Position numbers and translations under genes: made by a program
The notes under the pieces: model-generated
The model's input: only the letters and a program-made list of their open reading frames with translations
The model's database searches: none
Told to the model about the DNA's origin: nothing
Part shown: piece by piece, positions 28,291 to 37,506 of the stretch
Layout of the letters: each line of letters begins with the position of its first letter
Numbering within the stretch: the first letter of the stretch is position 1
From: Leptothoe spongobia TAU-MAC 1115
GTDB taxonomy: Bacteria > Cyanobacteriota > Cyanobacteriia > Phormidesmidales > Phormidesmidaceae
Reading direction: 5' to 3'
Assembly (NCBI RefSeq): GCF_018739885.1
Contig: NZ_JADOES010000014.1
Location: 38,839 to 102,838 of the forward strand
DNA: 64,000 nt

Positions 28291-29265
28291 TTAAATCTTA
28301 TTCTTAGTTGTAAATATGGCATCGTCAAATCGTAGCATGACTATTCCATCTTTCCATTCATCAATTGATACCTGAAGTTCTTGCCCTTGAGCCATAGCCA
28401 GAATCCATCCGGGAAAATCTGCACCTGCATGATAGGAAAGTGGAAATCCTCCCCCAAAACGAGGATTGATTTCTATAAATTTTATGTCACCTTCCTTAGT
28501 AAGAAAGCATTGAGCTGTAATGCAACCTATGGCTCCTGGGAGTGACTCGGCGACTTTTTTACCCGCTTCAATTAAAGCCGAATTTTTAACTGTTATGCCT
28601 TTGCTACTCTCACCGGCTCTGGTTTCCATGCGAAGTCTGGGAACCACAACCTTGGCCTTTCCTTCAAAATCAACTAAGATATCCAAAGTATATTCTTCGC
28701 CTGAAATATATTCTTGAATAATAGGATTTTGAGTGTGATGTAGAAAAAAAATCAGTTCTTTGAAGTTATGGACTTTATTTACATTGATGCTACAGCTTCC
28801 GTTAGCAGGCTTAATGATTAGAGGATAAGAAATCCTATTGTTTTCTTTGGATAGTTCCTCTAAAGAATATAGTTGTGGAGTAGAAATATGATTAGATTTG
28901 AAGAAATCATAGGTAACCCGTTTGTTGATACAGATTTTATTGACTTCTGGACTTGATACTAGCAGCTTAATTCCTATATCCTCAAAGGGTTTAGAATGTC
29001 TAGATAGTAGACTTAGTTCTGGATCAATCAGAGGAATTAATAACGTTATTTCATAGTCACGACATATCTTTAAGAGGACATCAATGTAGGTTGGATCACT
29101 GACTGGGGGGACTTGCTCCGAATAATCAGATACAAAGCATGCAGAAGCATCTTTTTTTCGATCTGCTGTAATAATATTGCCTCTAATATTCAGCTTTTCC
29201 ATAGAGGTTTTAAAGTTTCTAATGAGGGAGACCCTTCTGCCAGCGCTAGTAAATAGTAAGTTCAT
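28291..29265 (-). CDS. ATP-grasp ligase, carbamoyl-phosphate-synthase-like
   Basis: ATP-dependent carboxylate-amine (or thiol) ligase of the PylC/CarB-like group. N-terminal Rossmann-like part (NLLFTSAGRRVSLI, ADRKKDASACF). ATP-grasp part with YPLIIKPANGSCS, IIQEYISGEEYTLD, and the metal site FIEINPRFGGGFPLS. ATG at 29265 gives the usual LLFTSAGRR start; ATG at 29280 adds five residues and has its ribosome site too close. It lies 29 bp after the formyltransferase gene. In polysaccharide loci such enzymes may attach amino acids to amino sugars; the substrate here is unknown. Confidence 0.88.
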   Translation of the reverse strand: MNLLFTSAGRRVSLIRNFKTSMEKLNIRGNIITADRKKDASACFVSDYSEQVPPVSDPTYIDVLLKICRDYEITLLIPLIDPELSLLSRHSKPFEDIGIKLLVSSPEVNKICINKRVTYDFFKSNHISTPQLYSLEELSKENNRISYPLIIKPANGSCSINVNKVHNFKELIFFLHHTQNPIIQEYISGEEYTLDILVDFEGKAKVVVPRLRMETRAGESSKGITVKNSALIEAGKKVAESLPGAIGCITAQCFLTKEGDIKFIEINPRFGGGFPLSYHAGADFPGWILAMAQGQELQVSIDEWKDGIVMLRFDDAIFTTKNKI

Positions 29266-29294
29266 AATTAAATTAGGCATCCTTTAAATGGCCT

Positions 29295-29960
29295 TTAATT
29301 TTTTAATTCAAACGTAAAGCCTTGTATTTCCAACGTAGGCTTCCAAATTCCAAAGTTAGTTGCTCTAACTCTTTTTGAAATTTCTTCCTTTGGCATATCA
29401 AGCTCTATTTTGCTTAGCTTATTGAACTCTTTTCGACTAAAGGGTTTTCTTGTCCATTGTTCTTCAGAAGTTGGGATCTTCTCTCCTTTGAAAATATGAT
29501 TTAAAATCTCATAAAATAAAATCTGCTGATAGTCATATGTCCTAGAAAGAAGTGTTGAAACAGTATCTGATGCTAATAATGGAAAACGCTTAACAGCTAT
29601 GATTTTTCCTGTGTCGACACTAGGAGCCATATGATGGCAAGTGACACCATATTCTTTAGCTTCTTCATACAATGCAAAGTTATTGCAGCCTATGCCAGGA
29701 TATTCTGGGGGCGCTGGATGGAAATTAATTGCTGCAACACATGCTCTTTCTAGCAGATGTTTTGGAACAATCCATCGAGATAAATAGCTAATGATATAGT
29801 CGCCTTGCCAAGAATGAATGCTTTCCGGTAGAGGATCTCCCCATTTGCCAACACTAGCAACAACGTCAGTGAAATTTAGCTGACAAAACTCTAATGCTTT
29901 ATTAACATGCCAGTCGTCTTCCTTTCCCAGAAAAAGAATCGAACTTTCTTGCTTATCCAT
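29295..29960 (-). CDS. formyltransferase-family protein (sugar N-formyltransferase or related)
   Basis: Folate-dependent formyl transfer to an amine is the known activity of this fold (Met-tRNA formyltransferase, VioF/ArnA-type sugar enzymes). Numbered from the upstream ATG at 29966, the catalytic triad is Asn81 and His83 (INFHPAPPEYPGIG) and Asp118 (SVDTGKII). It is 221 residues, too short for Fmt, and sits in a polysaccharide locus beside an aminotransferase, so a 4-amino sugar is a reasonable acceptor. ATG at 29960 has AAGGGA six bases upstream and is preferred over ATG at 29966, which abuts that site. Confidence 0.85.
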   Translation of the reverse strand: MDKQESSILFLGKEDDWHVNKALEFCQLNFTDVVASVGKWGDPLPESIHSWQGDYIISYLSRWIVPKHLLERACVAAINFHPAPPEYPGIGCNNFALYEEAKEYGVTCHHMAPSVDTGKIIAVKRFPLLASDTVSTLLSRTYDYQQILFYEILNHIFKGEKIPTSEEQWTRKPFSRKEFNKLSKIELDMPKEEISKRVRATNFGIWKPTLEIQGFTFELKN

Positions 29961-30134
29961 TGACATTCCCTTTTTACTAGGCTTGTATAGCGAGGCGAGC
30001 TCTTATTTGACGATTGAAATAGTGAAGTATTTTTGTATCGCTTCTCTCTCTATTTGGAGAACATCAAAAACCTTTTATTGAGATGCTCTATGAATCTATC
30101 TACCCTTTGAGTCCTGGCAGTCGTCTCCTAGGGT

Positions 30135-30752
30135 TTATTTTCTGGGGGTTGCTGGAACTCCATAGGCAACACAGTGGGAGGGCATTGATTTTACGACAAC
30201 TGAGCCAGCACCACAGATCGTCCATCTTCCCACTTCTACACTGGGAATAATCTTAGTACCTACGCCTAAAAGACTCCCTTCCTTGATGCAAACATTGCCG
30301 CATAGCGAACAGGAGGGAGCAATATGTACGTAATCTGAAATTTGGCAGTCATGATCAATAATTGCGCCTGTATTGATAATGGCATGTTGGCCAATAACAG
30401 AATCAATATTTATAACCGTGTTAGCCATTACAACCGTTCCTGCTCCAATCTTAACTTCTTTAGCGATTTGAGCCGATGGATGTACTGCTGTTGTAAACGT
30501 ATATCCTTTAGAAGCTAGGTTTTGAACAATATTTTTTCGATCTGAATTATTGCCAATAGCCACTATCCAACGACTTTGCAAAGGATCGATGTTGGATAGC
30601 TGGCTTGTGTTAAAAATAGGTACATCATGTAGGTGAGAACTATTTTCGGGAGGAGCATCGTCAAAAAACGCAGCTACCTCTCGATTACAACAACGTAAAA
30701 TGTCAAAAATGACCTTCGCATGACCACTACATCCATACAGGTAAATTCTCAT
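30135..30752 (-). CDS. left-handed beta-helix acetyltransferase, PglD/NeuD-like
   Basis: Acetyl-CoA-dependent N-acetylation of a 4-amino nucleotide sugar. The N-terminal nucleotide-sugar-binding Rossmann part has YLYGCSGHAKVIFDIL. The C-terminal hexapeptide-repeat helix (about 90-190: GAGTVVMA, IGQHAIINTGAIIDHDC, KEGSLLGVGTKI) contains the probable catalytic base His134. The end is AYGVPATPRK, a family hallmark (GVPAK/R). Length 205 matches PglD (~200). It lies 38 bp after the PglC-like gene, as in pgl loci, which supports the diNAcBac-like pathway. Confidence 0.9.
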   Translation of the reverse strand: MRIYLYGCSGHAKVIFDILRCCNREVAAFFDDAPPENSSHLHDVPIFNTSQLSNIDPLQSRWIVAIGNNSDRKNIVQNLASKGYTFTTAVHPSAQIAKEVKIGAGTVVMANTVINIDSVIGQHAIINTGAIIDHDCQISDYVHIAPSCSLCGNVCIKEGSLLGVGTKIIPSVEVGRWTICGAGSVVVKSMPSHCVAYGVPATPRK

Positions 30753-30789
30753 GATAAGAATTTTTTCCTATTGATTCTATATTCATATT

Positions 30790-31416
30790 TTAAGATGTTG
30801 ATCCCTTAAATCGGTCCATTGTTGCATGGCCTTTATGGGAGATTCCATCTCTCTTAAGAACTTTGACAAAGGTAAGAATGAGAATCTTAATGTCCAACCA
30901 TAGGTTCCAGTTATCTACATACCAAATATCAAGTTTGAATTTTTCCTCCCAATCGAGAGAATTGCGTCCATTGACTTGGACCCAACCACTTATGCCAGGT
31001 GGAACGTCATGGCGACGAGCTTGTTCTTGGGAGTACAGCGGTAGATATTCTACTAGTAGAGGACGGGGGCCAATAAAACTCATGTCGCCTTTAACGACAT
31101 TAAAAAGCTGAGGTAACTCGTCGAGGCTTGTTTTACGTAGGAACTGTCCAATGCCTGTCAAGCGTCTTGAATCTGGAAGTAGTATCCCCCTAGCATCTCG
31201 TTCGTTGGTCATGGTTCTATATTTATAGAACTTAAAAATCCTATTGTTTTGTCCAGGTCTATCTTGGGTAAAGATGACGGGGCTTCCCATAGAGAAGTAT
31301 ACGAGTATACTAATAACAATAAAGACAGGAGATAATATTACAATAGAAATAGCGGCTATTGTTCGATCTACTAACTGCTTTACAAAATAACACAACGCTT
31401 TCCGTGTAGATATCAT
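30790..31416 (-). CDS. initiating phosphoglycosyl transferase, PglC-like bacterial sugar transferase
   Basis: Moves a phospho-sugar from UDP-sugar to undecaprenyl phosphate, the first membrane step of repeat-unit assembly. Monotopic PGT: a re-entrant hydrophobic helix at about 17-42 with SP (Ser29-Pro30), then KFYKYRTM, catalytic Asp99-Glu100 in KTSLDELPQL, GDMSFIGPRPLL and PGISGWVQVNGRN. At 208 residues it is of the minimal PglC type rather than the long WbaP/CpsE type. The lost N-terminal domain seen in WbaP is therefore not expected. Specificity for diNAcBac is inferred from its neighbours. Confidence 0.92.
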   Translation of the reverse strand: MISTRKALCYFVKQLVDRTIAAISIVILSPVFIVISILVYFSMGSPVIFTQDRPGQNNRIFKFYKYRTMTNERDARGILLPDSRRLTGIGQFLRKTSLDELPQLFNVVKGDMSFIGPRPLLVEYLPLYSQEQARRHDVPPGISGWVQVNGRNSLDWEEKFKLDIWYVDNWNLWLDIKILILTFVKVLKRDGISHKGHATMDRFKGSTS

Positions 31417-31516
31417 AACGTTTTTCCATTTATATATTAAGTCTAATGGTGGACAAAAAACGGTATTTAAAGAGTGTCTAAAGTCCCAGTCTAAATAGTA
31501 TTTATTTGACTAAGAA

Positions 31517-32698
31517 TTACACGCTTTCAATAAAATCTGTAATCTTGGGATAGGTTACTCTCCTATCAAATAAAGCATCGATATCATCAGGTTTGTGTTT
31601 ATTGTTAATCTGATGCGGATTCTCTACTATTGTCTTGCTAGCAATTTCTGCAAAACTTTCTGCAGAACCTGCTTCATATAGATAGCCATTTCTAGCTTTA
31701 ATTAGTTCTATAGCTTCTATGTTTTTCTGACTACTTATTATCGGTAAGCCAAATGCCATATAGTCAGATAGCTTATTTGTAATGGATTGGAGAGCATTGC
31801 CAACAATTGGATTGATTGCAATATGGCATGCTTTGACAAAAGCAGCCATGTCTTCATAGGCCATATAGCCATGGAAAAATACGCCGTCACCTGATTTTGT
31901 TTCTAGCTGATGCCGCTCAGGTCCATCCCCGACAATGTGTAATTCTGCATTGGGAAACTGAGCTCGAACTTGCCCAAATCCCTTAATGACAGTTTGTATA
32001 TCGTAGCTGTGACTGAGTGTACCGATATATACGAACCTGATTATCGAGTTATCTAAGGGTTTGGGATGAATGGACTCGATTAGCTGATAGTCAGATCCTA
32101 GATATGCAACAAACCCTGGAGTGTGAGGATTACGTGCTTGAGCCATATCCAGGTAGGTTTTTGAAACCGCCACAATACCATCCGCATATCCGTAGGCACG
32201 ATGAGCTTTTTCTCGCAGTGGTGCAAGTAAAAAGTCAAACTCTTTGAGTAAAGGAAGTGCAGCGAAAATCGAGTCTGGCCACACATCCTGTACATCAATA
32301 ATGAATTTAAATCCAAACTTCTTTTTGACTTTGCCAAGTGTGATATTGGTAGCAATCAGAGGAAAAGCTGAGTAGACAATATCAAATTTTGAGTTTGATT
32401 CAAGTTCTTGATATAACCAGGACTCAAAGTTTTTATGGAATCGATCATGGCTATAAATCCGGCTGAATGAGACATTACTTTTATAGCCAGGCTCATCTAG
32501 CAGAGTGAGTTTAAAGGGTAGATCTTGAAAATCCTTGCTGCCTCGCTCTCTTTTTGTTTTCGTGGGATGGCAAAAAGCACTGGTTACTAGTGTGACGTCA
32601 TAGTTTGTCGACCAGAGATAGCATAAATACAAGAAGCGATTAAAGCAAGGTTCCCCTGGTAATGAGACAAAGGGGGCAACAAGAAGAATCTTTTTCAT
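31517..32698 (-). CDS. glycosyltransferase family 4
   Basis: GT-B retaining glycosyltransferase, 393 residues. N-terminal acceptor domain (ILLVAPFVSLPGEP, FDIVYSAFPLIATN, IDVQDVWPDS). C-terminal nucleotide-binding domain (FVYIGTLSHSYDIQTVI, LHIVGDGPERHQLE, VFFHGYM, then a SDYMAFGLPIIS region in place of the strict EX7E). The IDVQDVWPDS motif is shared with WbuB/Cap-type amino-sugar transferases. It is close to the upstream GT4 gene (6 bp), so the two are co-translated. Likely adds one of the inner sugars of the repeat unit. Confidence 0.9.
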   Translation of the reverse strand: MKKILLVAPFVSLPGEPCFNRFLYLCYLWSTNYDVTLVTSAFCHPTKTKRERGSKDFQDLPFKLTLLDEPGYKSNVSFSRIYSHDRFHKNFESWLYQELESNSKFDIVYSAFPLIATNITLGKVKKKFGFKFIIDVQDVWPDSIFAALPLLKEFDFLLAPLREKAHRAYGYADGIVAVSKTYLDMAQARNPHTPGFVAYLGSDYQLIESIHPKPLDNSIIRFVYIGTLSHSYDIQTVIKGFGQVRAQFPNAELHIVGDGPERHQLETKSGDGVFFHGYMAYEDMAAFVKACHIAINPIVGNALQSITNKLSDYMAFGLPIISSQKNIEAIELIKARNGYLYEAGSAESFAEIASKTIVENPHQINNKHKPDDIDALFDRRVTYPKITDFIESV

Positions 32699-32704
32699 AG
32701 AGAT

Positions 32705-33811
32705 CTAGAGCTTTAGGTAGTAGTGCTCAACTTTTTCCACACAGGCTGCACTGCCGACTAGTTTAGACACATGGCCAAAAGCTTTTTCGACAACGCTGTT
32801 TTGAAACTCTTTATCCGTTAATAAGTTAACTGTTTTTTCAACAAACTCTGTTGACCCTCCAACGGGAGCAACGCCTCCCGTGATCCCGTCAATTACAATT
32901 TCGGTGACTCCACCCCAATCATGGGAAACCATGGGCACCCTCTGAAAGGCTGCTTCTATGACTGTATTTCCGGTACCTGCAGACTCTTCTTTTTTAAAAG
33001 CGACAGGGTTCCAAAATAAATCGATGCCCGCGTAGAAATTTTGAGTGTCTTTAATACCACCTATGAATTTGATCCGGTTGGCGACGCTAGTCTTGGCCGC
33101 AAGTTTTTCAAGGTTTTTGCGTTCTTCTCCATCACCAGCAATTAACAGATAGGTGCGATCCAACTGGGAATGTTTTTGACAAAGCTCATCAAAATAGTTG
33201 ATGGCATAGTGGACACCTCTGGCAGGGTTTAGACGGGATAGGGACCCAATGACGATGTCTTTGTCTTGAAAGCCGTACTGCTCTCGAAATTGAGATCTCG
33301 ATCCACGGACATGCTCAATCCGACAAGGATTGTACAGAAACCCTACCCGGTCGGATCGAAAACCATAGCGCACTAGCTTTTCTTGTTCAGCCTTGCAATT
33401 GCCAATGGCCCGTACACCCAGGCTGCTAAACAAGCGGGGTACATATTGATAGGTAGAAGCATGGACACCACGAGAATGCCAGATGATTTTTGTTTTGGAG
33501 CCTGCAAGTTGTTTTGCCAAAACTGCTATGGGAACTGGTCTGGCCATTTGCAGATGAACACAGTCATAGGGATAGGTTTTTAATAACTCAACCAACTTGT
33601 TGAGAAACTGAATATTACCTCCCACACTATTAGCATGGGTTTCCACATCAAAATACTTAACCCCTAGGTTCTCAATATCATCACAAAGTGGCCCATGAGC
33701 ACCCAGAAGATGAACCTCATGACCTTTGCCTGTTAAAAGTTCTGATAATGTTTGGGTGGATCGCTCGGTGCCGCCCAAACCCTTCATGGAACTGATCAGT
33801 AAAATTAGCAT
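32705..33811 (-). CDS. glycosyltransferase family 4
   Basis: GT-B enzyme of 368 residues. N-terminal glycine-rich loop in SSMKGLGGTERSTQTLSELL (motif GLGGTER), VHLQMARPVP in the acceptor half, then donor half IGSLSRLNPARGVHYAI, LLIAGDGEERKNLE, IKFIGG and the EX7E-like AGTGNTVIEAAFQRVPMVSHDWGG. It belongs to the minus-strand polysaccharide run and ends 6 bp before the next glycosyltransferase start. Donor and acceptor are not readable from sequence. Confidence 0.9.
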   Translation of the reverse strand: MLILLISSMKGLGGTERSTQTLSELLTGKGHEVHLLGAHGPLCDDIENLGVKYFDVETHANSVGGNIQFLNKLVELLKTYPYDCVHLQMARPVPIAVLAKQLAGSKTKIIWHSRGVHASTYQYVPRLFSSLGVRAIGNCKAEQEKLVRYGFRSDRVGFLYNPCRIEHVRGSRSQFREQYGFQDKDIVIGSLSRLNPARGVHYAINYFDELCQKHSQLDRTYLLIAGDGEERKNLEKLAAKTSVANRIKFIGGIKDTQNFYAGIDLFWNPVAFKKEESAGTGNTVIEAAFQRVPMVSHDWGGVTEIVIDGITGGVAPVGGSTEFVEKTVNLLTDKEFQNSVVEKAFGHVSKLVGSAACVEKVEHYYLKL

Positions 33812-33922
33812 GGTTAATTTTTAAAAGCGTCTCCTAGAAATCTTAAATAAGTTGTCTCTGCAGCATTTGAAATAGTCTTACCTTAAGAAAATATAGGCTT
33901 GATGTTAGTCCATCGTAAGAGA

Positions 33923-34780
33923 TTATTCTCTTGCAATATTTTGAATTTCTGAAACCAATTCGTTTGGCATAAATACATAATCGCATTGATTTAAGTCAGA
34001 GTGAATTCCAATATTTTCAATTTTTTTCAATCCGACAAAGGTATTCTTGTCTTTCTCTACTCTAAAAAATGAATAATTTAGTTCATTAAATATCCTCTCT
34101 AATTCTTCTTGCCTCTCTTTTCTCATTGTGTTTTCAGTTGAGTAAACCGGCAAAATCTCTAGCAAAACAATGGGCTGCTGAGTCTTAAGTAATTGATATA
34201 AGCTTTTAACAACTTCTAATTCTGCACCTTCAACATCTATTTTGACGATGCCAACGTTATCAGAATTCACTGTATCCCTTATGTTCTCGAAGCGAAAACA
34301 AGGAACGAGAATTCTACGATAAATCGTTTGGCCTGAACGAAAATTTTCAATTAAGGAAGCCGAAGAATCAAACTCGGAATCAGTCAAGCATTCCAATGAA
34401 AGCATCTTATCTTCAGTAAAGAGTCCAACTGGAACAATGGTGCAATCTTCGAACTGATTCTTTTCTATAAGTTTTTTCACATAAAAGACACAAGTTGGAT
34501 TTGGTTCAAAACCGATATACTTTCTTTTGAGTTCAACCCCTTTTACCTTTATCAAGGTTTGCCCAAGATTTATGCCAACATCAAAGAAAGCCCCTTGCTT
34601 TTTTCTTAAAAGATGTTTTAAGAGCCCAATCATCCAAGCTTCTGTTAGAGTGCAACTTAGGTCTGAAATTGTCGGAATCTTAATATCATTATCTTCAATT
34701 TTGATGACCTTTTTAAAGGTCATATAGTTCAGCAATATTGCCTTTCTTTTTAACTTTCTCAATATTTCTTTCTTTAACAT
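33923..34780 (-). CDS. FkbM-family SAM-dependent methyltransferase
   Basis: O-methyltransferase, probably methylating a sugar hydroxyl in the repeat unit. The SAM-binding motif is FFDVGINLGQTLIKV with YIGFEPNPTCVFYV after it. The FkbM signature VGIVKIDVEGAELEVVKSLYQLL contains the acidic residues of the family. The gene is clearly more AT-rich than its neighbours, with many AAA/TTT runs, which hints at a separate origin. It lies between the polymerase and a GT4 gene. In-frame Lys-rich N-terminus (LKKEILRKLKRKAILL) is unusual but within family variation. Confidence 0.85.
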   Translation of the reverse strand: MLKKEILRKLKRKAILLNYMTFKKVIKIEDNDIKIPTISDLSCTLTEAWMIGLLKHLLRKKQGAFFDVGINLGQTLIKVKGVELKRKYIGFEPNPTCVFYVKKLIEKNQFEDCTIVPVGLFTEDKMLSLECLTDSEFDSSASLIENFRSGQTIYRRILVPCFRFENIRDTVNSDNVGIVKIDVEGAELEVVKSLYQLLKTQQPIVLLEILPVYSTENTMRKERQEELERIFNELNYSFFRVEKDKNTFVGLKKIENIGIHSDLNQCDYVFMPNELVSEIQNIARE

Positions 34781-34841
34781 AGCTAATATTCTTGCCTAAA
34801 TTTTTTTCTGCCAAAGAGTTATGTTGCTGGATCGTTTGAAT

Positions 34842-36059
34842 TTAATCCAGTTCCATCGTACTTGATCTACATAAATGGGCAAAGAAAAATAGAGGAAAAA
34901 ATAAAATTGGGATCCTCACAATTGTTGATGGCACATTGCTGGCCAAGGCAAATGCAATGAATGTACTGACACCATAGTAAGCATACTTTCTATTAGTTAT
35001 AAAAACTACGAAAATATAGCCTAATAAAAGGCCGATTAGGAGCGTGCCTAACCAACCAAACGCAATCATATTTTCAATGATGAAACTATGGGGATTGATT
35101 GCTAGGAGAGCGTCATTTCCAAACCCGTCATAGTAAAAAGACCCATAATTTTTGGTGCCACTTCCCAGGACAGTAGTGTGGATATGACCAAACGCATATT
35201 GATAGCTCTCAAGTCGGTACGATAGGGAGTTATCACCGCCAGTATCGAACAAAAATAAGTGAAGTCGTTCAGCGGTTCTAGAAATGAAAGGGTTGTCTGC
35301 GTAACTGAGATTGTCCAGGATGGTTTCCCAGTCCATTTGACTGAGAAATAGCCCCCCAAACCAGAGCACTGCAATGGTGACAAACAGCAGCACAATATTG
35401 CCAGAGTAAAGAAATTTTAATAGAAGAAGAACTGGTAAAACTAGAATACAAATCCTTGATCCTAAGGATAGAATCCACAGGGTGATGAAGGAGGACATCA
35501 GTGTGGTGGATAGGAATCCTGGAAATAAAGTTTTGATACAATAAATTAGTAGAGGGGTAAAGACGAGGAGATAAGTAGCGAGATCGTTCGGATTGTTGAA
35601 CATTGAACTCGGTACACCCGTTGACCCTAGATTTAGGACAGTGCCTGTTCCTAACTCATAGATATAGAGCAGTAGCACCACGCTCAGGGCAATTAAGGGT
35701 GCTAAAAAGGGAAACGTTTCCTTTTTTTCAATGAGATTGACGCTGATCTTGGCCGCAATATAGGAATGGATGATCATCAAGATGTAATAGAGATCGATCC
35801 ATTGGTCTTTGCCTGAGTTAATGATGTTGTAAACAAAGGCAAGCAAGACATAGAGCACTGTCAAAAACATCAACCGGTCATAGAGAAAACACCTGACTGC
35901 CAGGGCCATGGGCAGAATCATGGTGGCTATGACGGGGAGGCTCTGGGATGGCTTGAGCGCACTTGAGACAATAAAAAATGACGAACCAGAAGATAACCCT
36001 ATTAAAACTAGGAGTACAAATATCTTTTCTTTATCCAGTTTAGATAGGATGTTGCCCAT
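34842..36059 (-). CDS. O-antigen polymerase/ligase-like membrane protein (Wzy-like)
   Basis: Polytopic inner-membrane protein of 405 residues with about ten hydrophobic helices and one large periplasmic loop (about 245-300), the usual Wzy/WaaL form. The late part has the PHSFIIENMIAFGWLGTLLIGLLLG string, close to the H[NS]xxLxxxxxxGxxG pattern of the Wzy_C domain. Polymerises lipid-linked repeat units on the periplasmic side. Located next to the flippase gene and within the single-strand polysaccharide run. Wzy proteins diverge strongly, so the assignment rests on topology and this motif. Confidence 0.85.
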   Translation of the reverse strand: MGNILSKLDKEKIFVLLVLIGLSSGSSFFIVSSALKPSQSLPVIATMILPMALAVRCFLYDRLMFLTVLYVLLAFVYNIINSGKDQWIDLYYILMIIHSYIAAKISVNLIEKKETFPFLAPLIALSVVLLLYIYELGTGTVLNLGSTGVPSSMFNNPNDLATYLLVFTPLLIYCIKTLFPGFLSTTLMSSFITLWILSLGSRICILVLPVLLLLKFLYSGNIVLLFVTIAVLWFGGLFLSQMDWETILDNLSYADNPFISRTAERLHLFLFDTGGDNSLSYRLESYQYAFGHIHTTVLGSGTKNYGSFYYDGFGNDALLAINPHSFIIENMIAFGWLGTLLIGLLLGYIFVVFITNRKYAYYGVSTFIAFALASNVPSTIVRIPILFFPLFFFAHLCRSSTMELD

Positions 36060-36186
36060 GGTAAGAGAGAGGCCGTTGAAATATAAATTTGAGATATAAG
36101 TACATTGTCTAATAATTTTTAGACTAGTGATTTCCAGGAGGCAGGATTATCTGATGTTGTTCAAATCTAAGGTAAAAACTTGATAT

Positions 36187-37506
36187 CTATGATAGTAAAC
36201 TACCTATCTTCTCTTTGTTGAAGGCAATGAAGTCGACTAGGACACTTTTCCAATTGGTTTTAGCAACCTTGGTATAGACAAAAGTCATTTGGACGGAAAA
36301 GAGAATATAGGCGACCGTGGTGGCCACGGCAGCCCCACTCATTCCATATTTGGGAATTAATAGGATATTGCCAATAACGTTGATTAACAGTACTCCAAGG
36401 TTCATGTAGATGTTGAGCTCTGGTTTGCCACGAGCCGCAATGTCATGGGCCAGAACACGGGCTCCACTCCAGGCGACCACCCCTGGCAATAGCAGCTGCA
36501 TAACCAGGGCAGAGTCAGCGTAGTCAGCTCCAAACAGCATAGATATGATCGGTACCGCTAAGATGCCTGTGGCAATGCCAGCCAAGCCTGTAAGGCTGAG
36601 GACAAAGATATACATCAAAGGAGTCAGCTTACGTCTTTTCTCCTCTTCGGAGGCCAGCTGGGATAGCAGGGGTAACATGACCACACCAACCGCAGCGGAG
36701 AGCAACCACAGTTTTTCCACCATTTGTGTGGCAATCACATAGAGACCGGTACCTGCTGTATCTCCTAATAGATTAAGAAGATAGACATCCACCCGGTAAT
36801 TAAAAAACGCCAGGGCAATGCCTAAATGAGACTTAAGCGCATAGCGAATAATCCGTTGGCCATAGGATTGAATCTCGCTGTCAATTGATGCTGTTCGATA
36901 TAATTGGTGATAGAGCATCAGGTAGGAGGCTGCCAGGGCGACCAGTGCCCCCACCAGGTAAGCGGCCATCATGGCGGTGACATTTCCCAGGCCAATGGCT
37001 ACTAGGGCAAGGGAAAGCACCAGGGCAATGGCGGGCTGCAACAGGAGAACGATGTTATATGCCTTAAAGTTTTGGAGTCCCTGAAAGATGGACACCAAAA
37101 ATACTTGTAGCAATAATATGGGATAAATAGCTAGGGCTAACCAGAGGGTGTTGCTGGCAACACCTGGGAACCATTGGCTCCCAGCTAGCCATATGGATAG
37201 AGCGCCGATGGCAAGACCCACTGGGACTAAAAACGTGAACCATCTGACACTGGTGTCAAAGGCGGTACGGACAGATACATTGTTGCTACTGATAAAGTGA
37301 GCATTAGCCGTAGGCATACCCATTGCCAGGAATTGGTACAATATGGTGGGGAGGAGGAGTGCGATCGCAAACTGACCATTGCCCTCGGGCCCTAATGATC
37401 GAGCAATAACAATAACTGTAAAAAGCTGCAGAACTCCAGCACCCAGCTGCCGAATCAGGGTCCCAACAGAATTCTGAATCAGTCGTTTTAGACCAAGCTT
37501 ATGCAT
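36187..37506 (-). CDS. oligosaccharide flippase (Wzx-like, MOP superfamily)
   Basis: Moves undecaprenyl-linked repeat units across the inner membrane. It has 439 residues and about 12 helices. N-terminal LIQNSVGTLIRQLGAGVLQLFTVIVIARSLGPEGNGQF contains the family string ARSLGPEGNGQ. The C-terminal half has LLLPGVVAWSGARVLAHDIAARGKPELN and ISMLFGADY, both typical of Polysacc_synt members. The first 8 bases overlap the end of the upstream GT4 gene, which means translational coupling. Confidence 0.92.
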   Translation of the reverse strand: MHKLGLKRLIQNSVGTLIRQLGAGVLQLFTVIVIARSLGPEGNGQFAIALLLPTILYQFLAMGMPTANAHFISSNNVSVRTAFDTSVRWFTFLVPVGLAIGALSIWLAGSQWFPGVASNTLWLALAIYPILLLQVFLVSIFQGLQNFKAYNIVLLLQPAIALVLSLALVAIGLGNVTAMMAAYLVGALVALAASYLMLYHQLYRTASIDSEIQSYGQRIIRYALKSHLGIALAFFNYRVDVYLLNLLGDTAGTGLYVIATQMVEKLWLLSAAVGVVMLPLLSQLASEEEKRRKLTPLMYIFVLSLTGLAGIATGILAVPIISMLFGADYADSALVMQLLLPGVVAWSGARVLAHDIAARGKPELNIYMNLGVLLINVIGNILLIPKYGMSGAAVATTVAYILFSVQMTFVYTKVAKTNWKSVLVDFIAFNKEKIGSLLS

